Positions 38,460-45,776 of a DNA stretch of 48,329 bases are shown piece after piece. The stretch covers positions 1 through 48,329 of the forward strand of contig DHEH01000003.1 of assembly GCA_002399785.1 (NCBI GenBank). The letters run 5' to 3'. Made by a program: the position numbers and the translations under genes. This stretch comes from Caryophanales bacterium UBA4855 (GTDB taxonomy: Bacteria; Bacillota_I; Bacilli_A; RFN20; CAG-826). The first letter of the stretch is position 1. The number at the start of each line of letters is the position of its first letter. Under the pieces are notes generated by a model. The model saw only the letters and a program-made list of their open reading frames with translations, was not told the DNA's origin and did no database searches.

Positions 38460-38804
38460 ATGCATGAATTAGGTGTTGTATTTTATATATTAGACAGTGT
38501 CAAAAAAATTGCTATTGAGAATAAAGCGAAGGGGATTCGCATGGTTATTTTAGAAATCGGTGATGTTTCTGGCATAATTCCCTATTATCTTGAAGATTGT
38601 TGGCAATGGGCAATTAAAAAAGATGAGATGACTAAAGATGCTGAATTAAAAATTGAAACCATTAAAGCTGTTTCGTATTGTTCAGATTGCAAAAAAGAAT
38701 TTGATACTATCAAAAACGGGAAGACATGTCCTGTTTGCAAAGGTGGTAATACTTATTTATTGACTGGCAATGAAGTCAACATAAAAGAGATAGAAGTCTT
38801 TTAA
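38460..38804 (+). CDS. hypA: HypA-type nickel metallochaperone
   Basis: 114 residues, the usual HypA size. The N terminus MHELGV carries the His2 (and Glu3) nickel ligands. The zinc site is formed by Cys74, Cys77, Cys90 and Cys93 (YCSDC and TCPVC). HypA delivers nickel together with HypB. It starts six bases after the flavoprotein gene, so the three genes are a single operon, ended by a strong terminator. No other nickel-enzyme gene is visible nearby. Confidence 0.93.
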   Translation: MHELGVVFYILDSVKKIAIENKAKGIRMVILEIGDVSGIIPYYLEDCWQWAIKKDEMTKDAELKIETIKAVSYCSDCKKEFDTIKNGKTCPVCKGGNTYLLTGNEVNIKEIEVF

Positions 38805-38832
38805 ATCTCTATCCTTAAATATTTTAAAATTA

Positions 38833-38869
38833 AAATGGACATCTGATAATTCAGATGTCCATTTATTTT
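38833..38869 (+). terminator. Strong terminator of the hypB-hypA operon
   Basis: AAATGGACATCTGA (38833-38846) pairs perfectly over 14 bases with the arm at 38851-38864 around a TAAT loop, followed by a T-rich stretch. Confidence 0.88.
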
Positions 38870-38896
38870 AATATCCCCTGCAAATCCCCATTATTT
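38870..38896 (+). repeat. Dispersed 27-bp repeat, copy 7
   Basis: C-rich orientation on the plus strand: AATATCCCCTGC then AAATCCCCATTATTT. Close to the family consensus; it follows the hyp terminator. Confidence 0.8.
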
Positions 38897-38929
38897 TTTA
38901 AAAAATAATTGATTATTTGAATTTAAATT

Positions 38930-39880
38930 TTATTTTTTATAGTTATAAAATCCAATACCGGCACTCTTACCAAGTCTACCTTGATCAATATACTCTTTAA
39001 CTTTTTTAGCGATAGCTTTGAAGTGATATGGAGCAATAAAACCAGGAATTTTTGTATACATTAAAACAATGTTATAAACAGTTGTTAAACCGACAACATC
39101 ACAAATTGCAAATGGTCCTTTTGGAGCTCCAGTTCCCATAACCCAAGTCTTATCGATTGTTTCTGGATCACTAACATCAGTAGCCCATAAATCAAGAGCA
39201 CTGAATAAGAAAGGAACTAACATTGAATTTAAAATGTAACCATTCTTTTCTTTGTGTAATTGAAGAGGAATCATTCTAATATCGGTTGCAAATTGAACAA
39301 CTTGATCAAAATATTTCTTTTCAGTTTTAGCTTGTCCCATAATTTCAGCAGTATTGTTTTTCCAAATTTCATTTGCGAAGTGAAGAGAAAGATACATATT
39401 TGGTCTTCCTGTAAATTTAGCAAACTTAGATGGTAACATTGTGGATGAATTAGTAACGATAACGGTCTTGCTAGCAAGAAGTGGAGCTAGTGTTTTATAA
39501 AATTCTTTCTTAGCTTCAACGTCTTCAGCCATTGATTCAATTACAAGATCAGCATCAGCAACAGCTTTCTTTAAGTCAAGTTCAAGTTTGAGATTTTTGT
39601 AGGCAGCTTCAACTTTAGCAATGCAAGCTTTTGCATCGAAAGTATCAACATCAGCAATACCTCTAGCGAAGATAGCAGGATTTTTCCCTTCTTTAGTATC
39701 CATCTTGGCGATAGTCTCTAAATAATCTTTTTTAATGGCATCAATTTTTGGTTGAGTACGAGTAATGCTTCCTTTACTTCTTAACCAAATAGTGACATCA
39801 AATCCACAATAAGCAGCTTGGAAGGCGATTTGGCTTCCTAAAACGCCACCACCAGCGACAACAATTTTCTTAAAACTCAT
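38930..39880 (-). CDS. 3-hydroxyacyl-CoA dehydrogenase
   Basis: 316 residues. The Rossmann fingerprint GGGVLGSQIAFQAA begins near residue 10, the catalytic-region SLHFANEIWKN holds the His-x-x-Asn type residues of the family, and the C-terminal dimerisation domain ends GKSAGIGFYNY. It most resembles 3-hydroxybutyryl-CoA dehydrogenase, which reduces acetoacetyl-CoA in fermentation or oxidises 3-hydroxyacyl-CoA. The sequence from residue 30 to 75 is longer than in typical Hbd. AAGGAG precedes the ATG on the minus strand. It stands alone, and dispersed repeats lie on both sides in inverted orientation. Confidence 0.85.
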   Translation of the reverse strand: MSFKKIVVAGGGVLGSQIAFQAAYCGFDVTIWLRSKGSITRTQPKIDAIKKDYLETIAKMDTKEGKNPAIFARGIADVDTFDAKACIAKVEAAYKNLKLELDLKKAVADADLVIESMAEDVEAKKEFYKTLAPLLASKTVIVTNSSTMLPSKFAKFTGRPNMYLSLHFANEIWKNNTAEIMGQAKTEKKYFDQVVQFATDIRMIPLQLHKEKNGYILNSMLVPFLFSALDLWATDVSDPETIDKTWVMGTGAPKGPFAICDVVGLTTVYNIVLMYTKIPGFIAPYHFKAIAKKVKEYIDQGRLGKSAGIGFYNYKK

Positions 39881-40010
39881 AATAATTTCTCCTTTAAAGA
39901 TTTAATTCTCTACGGCTTTATTTTATCAAATTACATAATACTTTAAAATACATTTTCATATAATTAGGTTAAGTTTTATTAAAAACCTGTGCAAATCTTA
40001 ACTTAAATCC

Positions 40011-40054
40011 AATTGTAAATAATTGTAAAAGTTACTAAATTGTTAAAATTGTAA
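40011..40054. promoter_or_regulatory. Array of AATTGTAA direct repeats
   Basis: AATTGTAA occurs at 40011, 40021 and 40047, and AATTGTTA at 40038, giving spacings of 10, 17 and 9 bases between divergent genes. An inverted TTACAATT follows at 40091-40098. Could be a cooperative operator; could also be low-complexity AT sequence. Confidence 0.35.
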
Positions 40055-40081
40055 GTTAAGTGGGGATTTGCAAGGGATTTT
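40055..40081 (-). repeat. Dispersed 27-bp repeat, copy 8
   Basis: C-rich orientation on the minus strand (plus strand AAGTGGGGATTTGC then AAGGGATTTT). Core starts at 40059. It lies upstream of both divergent genes. Confidence 0.75.
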
Positions 40082-40125
40082 GGTTTAAAATTACAATTTT
40101 TTGTAAAAATTGCCATTATTTAAAG

Positions 40126-40153
40126 TTGATTAACAATTTTATATTGTTATAAT
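40126..40153 (+). promoter_or_regulatory. Promoter of the DUF2188 membrane protein gene with inverted repeat
   Basis: TTGATT (40126-40131) and TATAAT (40148-40153) are separated by 16 bases. The inverted repeat TAACAAT (40131-40137) / ATTGTTA (40143-40149) fills the spacer, a typical repressor-site position. Confidence 0.55.
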
Positions 40154-40185
40154 TGAAAATATTATATGTAGTTAAGGAGGATTTT

Positions 40186-41397
40186 ATGAAAAAATCTGTA
40201 TTAGTTATGACTATTATTGCGACAATTCTTACAGTTTGTTCCGCTGTATTCGGCTTTTTTGGCGCATTAATTTTAAAACAAACTATAATGGGTGTTGCTG
40301 CAGGAGAAATATTTGATTTCGCTTCAGTGCTTAAATCAATTTTTACTTTTTCTGATATAAGTATAACTTCAATTATTGCTTTGTCTTTTCTTGGTTTAAT
40401 TGTTGTTTTGTTACTTATTCAAATCATTGTTATTTGCAAGAAAAAGACGTTTGCTAATTTCTTTACTTCAGCTATTTGGTTAGTTGATGGTTTAGTTAGC
40501 TTCTTATTTATTCCATTATTTGGAACAGCTTTTAAAACTTTTGTTGATAGCAATTTTGCTACTATTCCTGGAACAATGGATATTATTGGATTACTTTTAG
40601 TTTTTGTTGCTTTTGTTATTTCGCTTATATCTTTAATCATGTCAATGAAAGGTTCAAAACCAGTTGTTGTTGCTCCCGAATCTGAAGGCATTACATCAAC
40701 TGCTAAAGATGAAAAGCCTGTTAATTTCGACGCTTCTGAAGAAGAACAAAATGTTGAAGTTGTGCATGCTACAAAAGAAAAGCCAATTATTGAAGTTGCT
40801 TTAGTTGAACAAGAAAAAGATGATGATGTTCAGATAGTTAATTCGCAAGTTGTTGCTAAACCTGAAGAAAAACCAGTTGAACAAAAAGAAAATAATGTTG
40901 AAACTCCAGTTGTTGAAACAAAACCAGTCGAAAATGCACCAGTTGAAGAAAAATCATCTCAAAAGAAAGTTTCAGTAAAACCTGCTTCTACAGCTAAAAA
41001 GGATTATAACTTTCAAAAGAATCCTAATGTAAAACGTAGTAAAGCGGCTGCTCCTGTCAAAAAGACAAAGAAAGCTGAAGTTAAGCCAGTTGTTGAAGAT
41101 AAAACAATCAATACAACAAATGCTGAAAAAACAGTTAAAACACCTGCTAAAAATGCTGTTTCAACAGATGCTACTACTAAAAAGGCTACTGCTCCAATCA
41201 AGGTATATCATCTTAATAAGAGAGCGGATGATAACAAGTGGACTATTAAATTTAATGGTGGTTCTAAAGTGATTAAATTATTTAATACTAAAGAGGAAGC
41301 CGTTGTTTATGCAAATAATCTTGCCAAAAATCAAGGTGGCACAGTTTTAGTACATGCTTCTAAAGGTGAAAAGAAAGGTAAAATAATTAAACAATAA
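40186..41397 (+). CDS. Membrane protein with charged linker and C-terminal DUF2188 domain
   Basis: 403 residues from ATG 40186, chosen because AAGGAGG lies directly upstream; earlier in-frame starts precede the ribosome binding site. Four hydrophobic helices occupy roughly the first 155 residues. A long linker rich in Lys, Glu, Val and Pro with repeated KPVE/PVVE-like units runs to about residue 335. The C terminus (YHLNKRADDNKWTIKF, FNTKEEAVVYANNLAKN, VLVHASKGEKKG) matches DUF2188, a small domain often thought to bind nucleic acid or other polyanions. So it may tether something at the membrane (inference). The gene has its own promoter and a perfect-stem terminator. Confidence 0.82.
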   Translation: MKKSVLVMTIIATILTVCSAVFGFFGALILKQTIMGVAAGEIFDFASVLKSIFTFSDISITSIIALSFLGLIVVLLLIQIIVICKKKTFANFFTSAIWLVDGLVSFLFIPLFGTAFKTFVDSNFATIPGTMDIIGLLLVFVAFVISLISLIMSMKGSKPVVVAPESEGITSTAKDEKPVNFDASEEEQNVEVVHATKEKPIIEVALVEQEKDDDVQIVNSQVVAKPEEKPVEQKENNVETPVVETKPVENAPVEEKSSQKKVSVKPASTAKKDYNFQKNPNVKRSKAAAPVKKTKKAEVKPVVEDKTINTTNAEKTVKTPAKNAVSTDATTKKATAPIKVYHLNKRADDNKWTIKFNGGSKVIKLFNTKEEAVVYANNLAKNQGGTVLVHASKGEKKGKIIKQ

Positions 41398-41405
41398 ATT
41401 CTCAA

Positions 41406-41445
41406 TTCTATAAAATGGCCCTATTCTAAGGGCCATTTTATAGAA
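41406..41445. terminator. Long perfect hairpin terminator
   Basis: A 17-pair stem (41406-41422 with 41429-41445) around a six-base loop; core ATGGCCCT/AGGGCCAT flanked by A/T arms, so it can work in both directions. Confidence 0.85.
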
Positions 41446-41499
41446 ATACCTTATAGATTTAATACTTAATAAACTTCTAAATATTTGATACAAAAATCC

Positions 41500-41529
41500 T
41501 TGATAATATTCTCGTTCATGTGATATATT
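41500..41529 (+). promoter_or_regulatory. Promoter of the tRNA-Asp/Phe operon
   Basis: TTGATA (41500-41505), 18-base spacer, TATATT (41524-41529) with an upstream TG forming TGATATATT. It ends 14 bases before the first tRNA. Confidence 0.65.
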
Positions 41530-41543
41530 ATTAAAGCACGCTT

Positions 41544-41619
41544 GGACCAGTGGTGTAGTGGTTAACATGTCGCTCTGTCACAGCGAAGATCGCGAGTTCG
41601 AATCTCGTCTGGTCCGCCA
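41544..41619 (+). tRNA. tRNA-Asp (GTC)
   Basis: 76 nt including encoded CCA. Acceptor GGACCAG pairs with CTGGTCC, anticodon loop CTGTCAC between TCGCT/AGCGA, and a normal TTCGAAT T-loop. Confidence 0.95.
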
Positions 41620-41668
41620 AGAATTGTGCTTAATTAGGGTCTTATATGGGCCCTTTATTAAAATAGAT

Positions 41669-41745
41669 GGCCCGGTAGCTCAGTTGGTAGTAGCAAAGGA
41701 CTGAAAATCCTTGTGTCGCGGGTTCGAGCCCCGCTTGGGCCACCA
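41669..41745 (+). tRNA. tRNA-Phe (GAA)
   Basis: 77 nt including CCA. Acceptor GGCCCGG pairs with TTGGGCC (two G-U pairs); anticodon loop CTGAAAA between AAGGA/TCCTT. The D arm reads GGTAGTAGC, with an extra base that weakens the D stem. Confidence 0.93.
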
Positions 41746-41756
41746 TTTAAAAAAAT

Positions 41757-41785
41757 AGCGACAACTTCAGTGTTGTTGCTTTTTT
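41757..41785. terminator. Terminator between tRNA-Phe and the hydrolase gene
   Basis: AGCGACAAC (41757-41765) pairs with GTTGTTGCT (41772-41780) with one G-U, then T5. An A-run before it allows use on the minus strand too. Confidence 0.8.
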
Positions 41786-41798
41786 ATATCTATATCTT

Positions 41799-42758
41799 TT
41801 ATTTAGAAATTTTTTCGATAAAATTATCAACTAATGCAAAATAGCTTTCGGTATTATTTGAGCAAGCTAAGCAATGACCACCTTTAGGAAACATATATTT
41901 GGTAACATCACATGTTTCTTTATTGAAATTATCATAAAGCAGATCCATATCATGAGGTGGAATAAATTTATCTTCAATCGAATGAATTAATAAGGTTGGG
42001 GTGACTATTTTTTTAACTTTATTTATTGGATTAGCCTCACTTAAATTAATTTTATGAAACAATTTACCAGCAATATAGGCAGGAAAAACTGATATACAAT
42101 ATGGAATGTGCGATTTTTTAATAACTAGACCAAATTCAGTTAAGGCACTAGTGTATGATGAATCGCTTATCAGCCCAATAAATTCTTTAGGTAAAACATA
42201 AGAGCCGGCCAATAAAACACTAGCAGCACCCATGGATTCGCCAAATAGAATTATTTTTGCATCTTTATCTTTGCTTAAAATATAATTTCCCCACGATATT
42301 AAATCTTTCGATTCAAATTCGCCCATAGTGGAAAAATTACCTTCGCTGTTTTCGTTTGCTCTAGCACAAACTAACAACACATTTATATTATATTTATCCT
42401 GAAGATGTTTGAATAAAACCGTTTGCTCTACGTAACTGCCACCCCATCCATGCATTCCTATTATATAAGTGTGAGAAGACGTTGAACTCATATAAAGAAA
42501 CGAATATAACTTTAAGTGATCAAAAGATACTGTTGTTTCTTTGGTGTGGGGATAATTGTTACACCAATCGAAATCAGTTTGTTTTAAAAATGGATTATTA
42601 GCATCGGAAGCGTGCTTTACTCTCATTTTAGCAAGAGATTTTTTACCTAATATAGAATTAAAAATCATATTTCCTAATAAAAGATAAAGGAAAAATAAAA
42701 GCAAAATGCCTCCTATAATAGAAATGGATATTGTTAATGTTAATTCTAGTGCACCCAT
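41799..42758 (-). CDS. Membrane-anchored alpha/beta hydrolase
   Basis: 319 residues. One N-terminal helix (about 8-32) is followed by a hydrolase fold: oxyanion segment HGWGGS, nucleophile elbow FGESMGAAS, acid residue in SIEDKFIPP and catalytic His in KGGHCLA. It is similar to BAAT/YqkD-like hydrolases of the Bacillota; the substrate is unknown. It is a paralogue in plan of the broken gene at 5131-6051 and may have made that copy dispensable (inference). It reads toward the tRNA operon and shares a bidirectional terminator with it. Confidence 0.85.
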   Translation of the reverse strand: MGALELTLTISISIIGGILLLFFLYLLLGNMIFNSILGKKSLAKMRVKHASDANNPFLKQTDFDWCNNYPHTKETTVSFDHLKLYSFLYMSSTSSHTYIIGMHGWGGSYVEQTVLFKHLQDKYNINVLLVCARANENSEGNFSTMGEFESKDLISWGNYILSKDKDAKIILFGESMGAASVLLAGSYVLPKEFIGLISDSSYTSALTEFGLVIKKSHIPYCISVFPAYIAGKLFHKINLSEANPINKVKKIVTPTLLIHSIEDKFIPPHDMDLLYDNFNKETCDVTKYMFPKGGHCLACSNNTESYFALVDNFIEKISK

Positions 42759-42837
42759 TCTTTAATGATAAGACAAAAATTTAATCGAAGATAGTGTTTT
42801 TTGCAAAAAATGACTATAATACTTGTGAGGTAAATAT

Positions 42838-43203
42838 ATGAAATCTGTTGCTAAAGTTTTTATTATAATTAGTGCTGTAGTTTATGGAATTTCTGCTTTT
42901 GTTATGCTAATTCTTGCTATTGTTTCTGGGATCACTTTTGATACATTAGTAAATAATTTAGTAAATCAAGGTTATAATCAAGATATTGCTTCAACAAGCG
43001 TTCAACTCACAATTATTTTGTTTTCAGTAATGTTTGTTTTATGTTTAATAAGTTTAGTACTTTCAATTGTTTGTTTTAAAAAATTAAATAATGCAATTGG
43101 TAAAAAAGGAATGGTTGCTTGGGGAGTAGTTACTCTTCTTTTCGTTAATTTGATTTCCGGAATTTTAATGCTATGTATGGATGATATTGATTATGCAAGA
43201 TAA
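42838..43203 (+). CDS. Small membrane protein, unknown function
   Basis: 121 residues with three hydrophobic helices (about 8-30, 57-80 and 92-112) and a short charged tail. A DUF4064-like membrane fold is possible, but I do not recognise a specific family. TATAAT at about 42814 and GAGGT just before the ATG support expression. The 3' end overlaps a 49-residue ORF by 11 bases. Confidence 0.75.
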   Translation: MKSVAKVFIIISAVVYGISAFVMLILAIVSGITFDTLVNNLVNQGYNQDIASTSVQLTIILFSVMFVLCLISLVLSIVCFKKLNNAIGKKGMVAWGVVTLLFVNLISGILMLCMDDIDYAR

Positions 43204-43342
43204 TAAAAAACAACAAAAAAGCAATTATAGAAAAGCTTATAAAACTGGCGAAGATATCGATATGATCAACGAAAGAAGATATGAAGAAGGATCGTATTCG
43301 TCTCATAGAAATATTTGTGATACACATGAAGATGGAGCTTAA
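43193..43342 (+). CDS. Small hydrophilic protein, overlapping ORF
   Basis: 49 residues: starts MQDNKKQQKS, then NYRKAYKTGEDIDM and a C terminus CDTHEDGA. Strongly charged, no membrane segment, no family recognised. It overlaps the end of the membrane-protein gene by 11 bases in another frame, the pattern of a translationally coupled pair, and fills the space up to the nitroreductase gene, whose ribosome binding site follows. No independent ribosome binding site is visible. It could be a chance ORF. Confidence 0.45.
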   Translation: MQDNKKQQKSNYRKAYKTGEDIDMINERRYEEGSYSSHRNICDTHEDGA

Positions 43343-43370
43343 GTTTCATCTTTTTTAACGGAGGAAGATT

Positions 43371-43862
43371 ATGGAATTAGATGAAGTAATTATTGCAAGA
43401 AGAAGTTGTCGCTATTATTTACCAAATGAAGTTGAAGAAGATAAAATCAATTTAATTTTAAAAGCAGGTATGTTTGCACCTGTAGCATGTGGTAGATACG
43501 AGAATATTTTATTATATGTTTTGAAGGGTGAAAAATTAAAATCCCTTGTAAAGGCCCATTCTTTTTCAAGTAAGATCTATGGAGCACCTTTAGTTATTAT
43601 GGTTCTTCATAAAGAAAATAATGTTGAATTAAGAAATGAAGATGCTGGTGCGATTATTCAAAATATGTGTTTAAAAGCTACCGATTTAGGTTTAGGTAGT
43701 GTTTTTAATTATTCAATTGCTCAAGAGATTAAAAATAATCCACAAACTATAGATTATTTAAAAATACTTAACAAATACGATGTTGTTGCTGGTGTTGCTA
43801 TCGGTTATAAATCAAGTGAAAAAACCAAAAATATAAAACACGAAATAAAAGTTATTTATTAA
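43371..43862 (+). CDS. Nitroreductase-family flavoprotein
   Basis: 163 residues, a compact member. The FMN-binding start IARRSCRYYLPNEV and the mid-protein GAIIQNMCLKATDLGLGSV segment are diagnostic of the NfsA/NfsB-like superfamily. These enzymes use FMN and NAD(P)H to reduce nitro compounds, flavins or quinones. CGGAGGAAG precedes the ATG. It converges with the DJ-1/PfpI gene, overlapping by 11 bases at the 3' ends. Confidence 0.9.
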   Translation: MELDEVIIARRSCRYYLPNEVEEDKINLILKAGMFAPVACGRYENILLYVLKGEKLKSLVKAHSFSSKIYGAPLVIMVLHKENNVELRNEDAGAIIQNMCLKATDLGLGSVFNYSIAQEIKNNPQTIDYLKILNKYDVVAGVAIGYKSSEKTKNIKHEIKVIY

Positions 43863-44394
43863 AATAATAGATTGAATTCCTTATTTGATTTGCGTATTCT
43901 TTGCTTTTTATTGTTTCAACAATTGCAAAAGCGAAATCAATTACAGCAGCAGCGCTTTTTCCAGTTATTATTTTTTTATCTATAACATAATAGTGGTCTT
44001 CATAGAATCCACCAAAATTTTCATTCATAGAACTAAAACATGTATAATGTTTGTTTTTCAACATTCCTCGATGGCCTAAAAGCGTTGGACCAGCGCAAAT
44101 TGCAGCAATATATTTGTTGTTATTATAAAAATGACTGAGAACATCTTGAAATAAGTCGCTTGCTTCTAAAAGAATATATTCTGGTCCTCCGCAAATAAAC
44201 AACATATCATAATTATTGATATTTAATTTGCTTATATCTTTTAAATCCGAAACAGTAACGCCATATCTTCCGGTAGCAGTTGTCCCTTTTAGAGCAAAAA
44301 CATCAACATCTAAATTTGCTCTTCTTAAGATACCGATTGTTCCGCCAAATTCAACTTCTTCAAAACCGTCTGTTATTATAGAAAGTATTTTCAT
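43852..44394 (-). CDS. DJ-1/PfpI-family protein
   Basis: 180 residues. The conserved Glu near the N terminus (DGFEEVEF), the nucleophile elbow AAICAGPTLL with the reactive Cys near residue 100, and the ITGKSAAAVIDFAF block identify the family, probably the DJ-1 or YajL-like branch. Roles include protection from reactive carbonyls or chaperone activity; specific function not set. The end overlaps the convergent nitroreductase by 11 bases. Confidence 0.9.
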   Translation of the reverse strand: MKILSIITDGFEEVEFGGTIGILRRANLDVDVFALKGTTATGRYGVTVSDLKDISKLNINNYDMLFICGGPEYILLEASDLFQDVLSHFYNNNKYIAAICAGPTLLGHRGMLKNKHYTCFSSMNENFGGFYEDHYYVIDKKIITGKSAAAVIDFAFAIVETIKSKEYANQIRNSIYYFNK

Positions 44395-44553
44395 AATTTA
44401 ACCTCATGATTTCTTTTTATTATTATATTAAAAATTTGTATCGATGGTTTATTAAATTTTATTGTTTTATAATAAAAGTGTTAAAAATTTAAAAGGATAT
44501 TTAAACTGGTTCTCTTAAATTGAATAATTTTAACAAATAAAGGGGGATTAGGT

Positions 44554-45477
44554 GTGGTTATTGAAAAAAATAGTCTTAAGATGGAACGCGTTATTCAAGG
44601 TTTAATGCGTTTAAATACTTTAGATGAAAAAAAATTATATGAGTTGATTAAGTACGACATTGAACATGGTGTACATTTTTTTGATATTAGCGATATTTAC
44701 GGAAGAAGTGCTGCGGAAACAAAATTAGGAAATGTTTTAAAAGAACATCCCGAATTAAGAAGTGAAATGATTATTCAAAGTAAATGCGGAATAATCAAAG
44801 AAGATAATGATGTAAATTATTATGATTTAAGTTATAAACATATTGTTGATTCTTGTTATGCAAGTTTAAAAAGATTGAATATTGATTATATTGACTATTA
44901 TTTATTGCATAGACCTGACATCTTTATGAACGCCCACGAAGTAGCTCAAGCTATTTCTGAATTAAAAATATCAGGCAAAGTAAAACATTTTGGTGTGAGC
45001 AATTTTCCTCATGAAATGGTCAAATATTTATATGATCAAACAAATATTCCAATTGAAATCAATCAATTACAATTAGGATTAGGGCATCTTGATCTTGTTC
45101 GTGAAGTTTTAAACTGTAATATGAACAATAATGAAGGGTGTGAACATACTGGGGAACTTTTCTTTTATATGAAAAGATATAATATATCACTTCAATGTTG
45201 GTCTCCTTTTCAAATTGATTTTTTCGAAGGTAGTATTTTTACTGATGAACGTTATAAAAAGACAAATGAAGTTTTAGATAGATTGGCTAATAAATACCAT
45301 GCTTCTAAATGTGCAATAGCTACCGCTTTCTTGTTAAATTTAGGTGACAATATTCAAGTCATTACCGGAAGTACCGATCCTAAACATGTTCAAGAAACTA
45401 TCGATGGCAAGGAAATTATTTTAACTAAACCTGAATGGTATGAATTGTATAGATCAACTGGAAATATGCTTCCTTGA
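44554..45477 (+). CDS. Aldo/keto reductase
   Basis: 307 residues of the bacterial YdhF-like aldo/keto reductase group. The catalytic tetrad is visible: Asp in FFDISDIYG, Tyr in the same IYG segment, Lys in IQSKCG and His in LLHRPD. The C-terminal NADPH-binding part has ITGSTDPKHVQE. GTG 44554 is the likely start, with AAGGGGGA about nine bases upstream. The stop is TGA. It stands alone before the tRNA cluster and probably reduces small aldehydes or ketones. Confidence 0.9.
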   Translation: MVIEKNSLKMERVIQGLMRLNTLDEKKLYELIKYDIEHGVHFFDISDIYGRSAAETKLGNVLKEHPELRSEMIIQSKCGIIKEDNDVNYYDLSYKHIVDSCYASLKRLNIDYIDYYLLHRPDIFMNAHEVAQAISELKISGKVKHFGVSNFPHEMVKYLYDQTNIPIEINQLQLGLGHLDLVREVLNCNMNNNEGCEHTGELFFYMKRYNISLQCWSPFQIDFFEGSIFTDERYKKTNEVLDRLANKYHASKCAIATAFLLNLGDNIQVITGSTDPKHVQETIDGKEIILTKPEWYELYRSTGNMLP

Positions 45478-45528
45478 TTCTATATTGCTTGATAACAATT
45501 TTTGACTATTGCAAATCCAATAAATTAC

Positions 45529-45558
45529 TTGTAAAAACTCTAACAAGTATGATATATT
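45529..45558 (+). promoter_or_regulatory. Promoter of the four-tRNA operon
   Basis: TTGTAA (45529-45534), 18-base spacer, TATATT (45553-45558) preceded by TGA, giving the same TGATATATT element as the tRNA-Asp promoter. Confidence 0.65.
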
Positions 45559-45587
45559 AATAAGGCGCATTTTTGAAGTGCGTTCTT

Positions 45588-45661
45588 GGGCCCATAGTTA
45601 AATGGGATAACGTTAGCTTTGCAAGCTTAAGTTAGGAGTTCGATTCTCCTTGGGTCCACCA
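45588..45661 (+). tRNA. tRNA-Ala (TGC)
   Basis: 74 nt with CCA. Acceptor GGGCCCA pairs with TGGGTCC, including the G3-U70 wobble that is the alanine identity element. Anticodon loop TTTGCAA. The D arm is short and the anticodon stem is closed by weak pairs. Confidence 0.9.
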
Positions 45662-45676
45662 GCAAAAAATAGGTTT

Positions 45677-45753
45677 CGCTGCGTAGCTCAGCTGGTTAGA
45701 GCGATCGGCTCATACCCGGTATGTCGAGGGTTCGAATCCCCCCGCAGCGACCA
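45677..45753 (+). tRNA. tRNA-Met (CAT), elongator
   Basis: 77 nt with CCA. Acceptor CGCTGCG pairs fully with CGCAGCG, so the first pair is C-G and not the C-A mismatch of initiators. Anticodon loop CTCATAC. Confidence 0.85.
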
Positions 45754-45776
45754 ACATTAAAACAGGATATGGTTTT

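Noticed and set aside
41635..41665. Terminator between tRNA-Asp and tRNA-Phe (AGGGTC/GGCCCT)
   Set aside because: Short stem with a G-U pair and no proper T-run; more likely a processing structure within one tRNA transcript.
43546..43570. Repeat-like AAATCCCTTGTAAAGG inside the nitroreductase gene
   Set aside because: Only the first box matches, and the peptide fits a normal nitroreductase; judged coincidental.
45510..45529. Possible ninth intergenic copy of the dispersed repeat (TTGCAAATCC)
   Set aside because: Only ten contiguous bases match and the second ATCCC box is missing.
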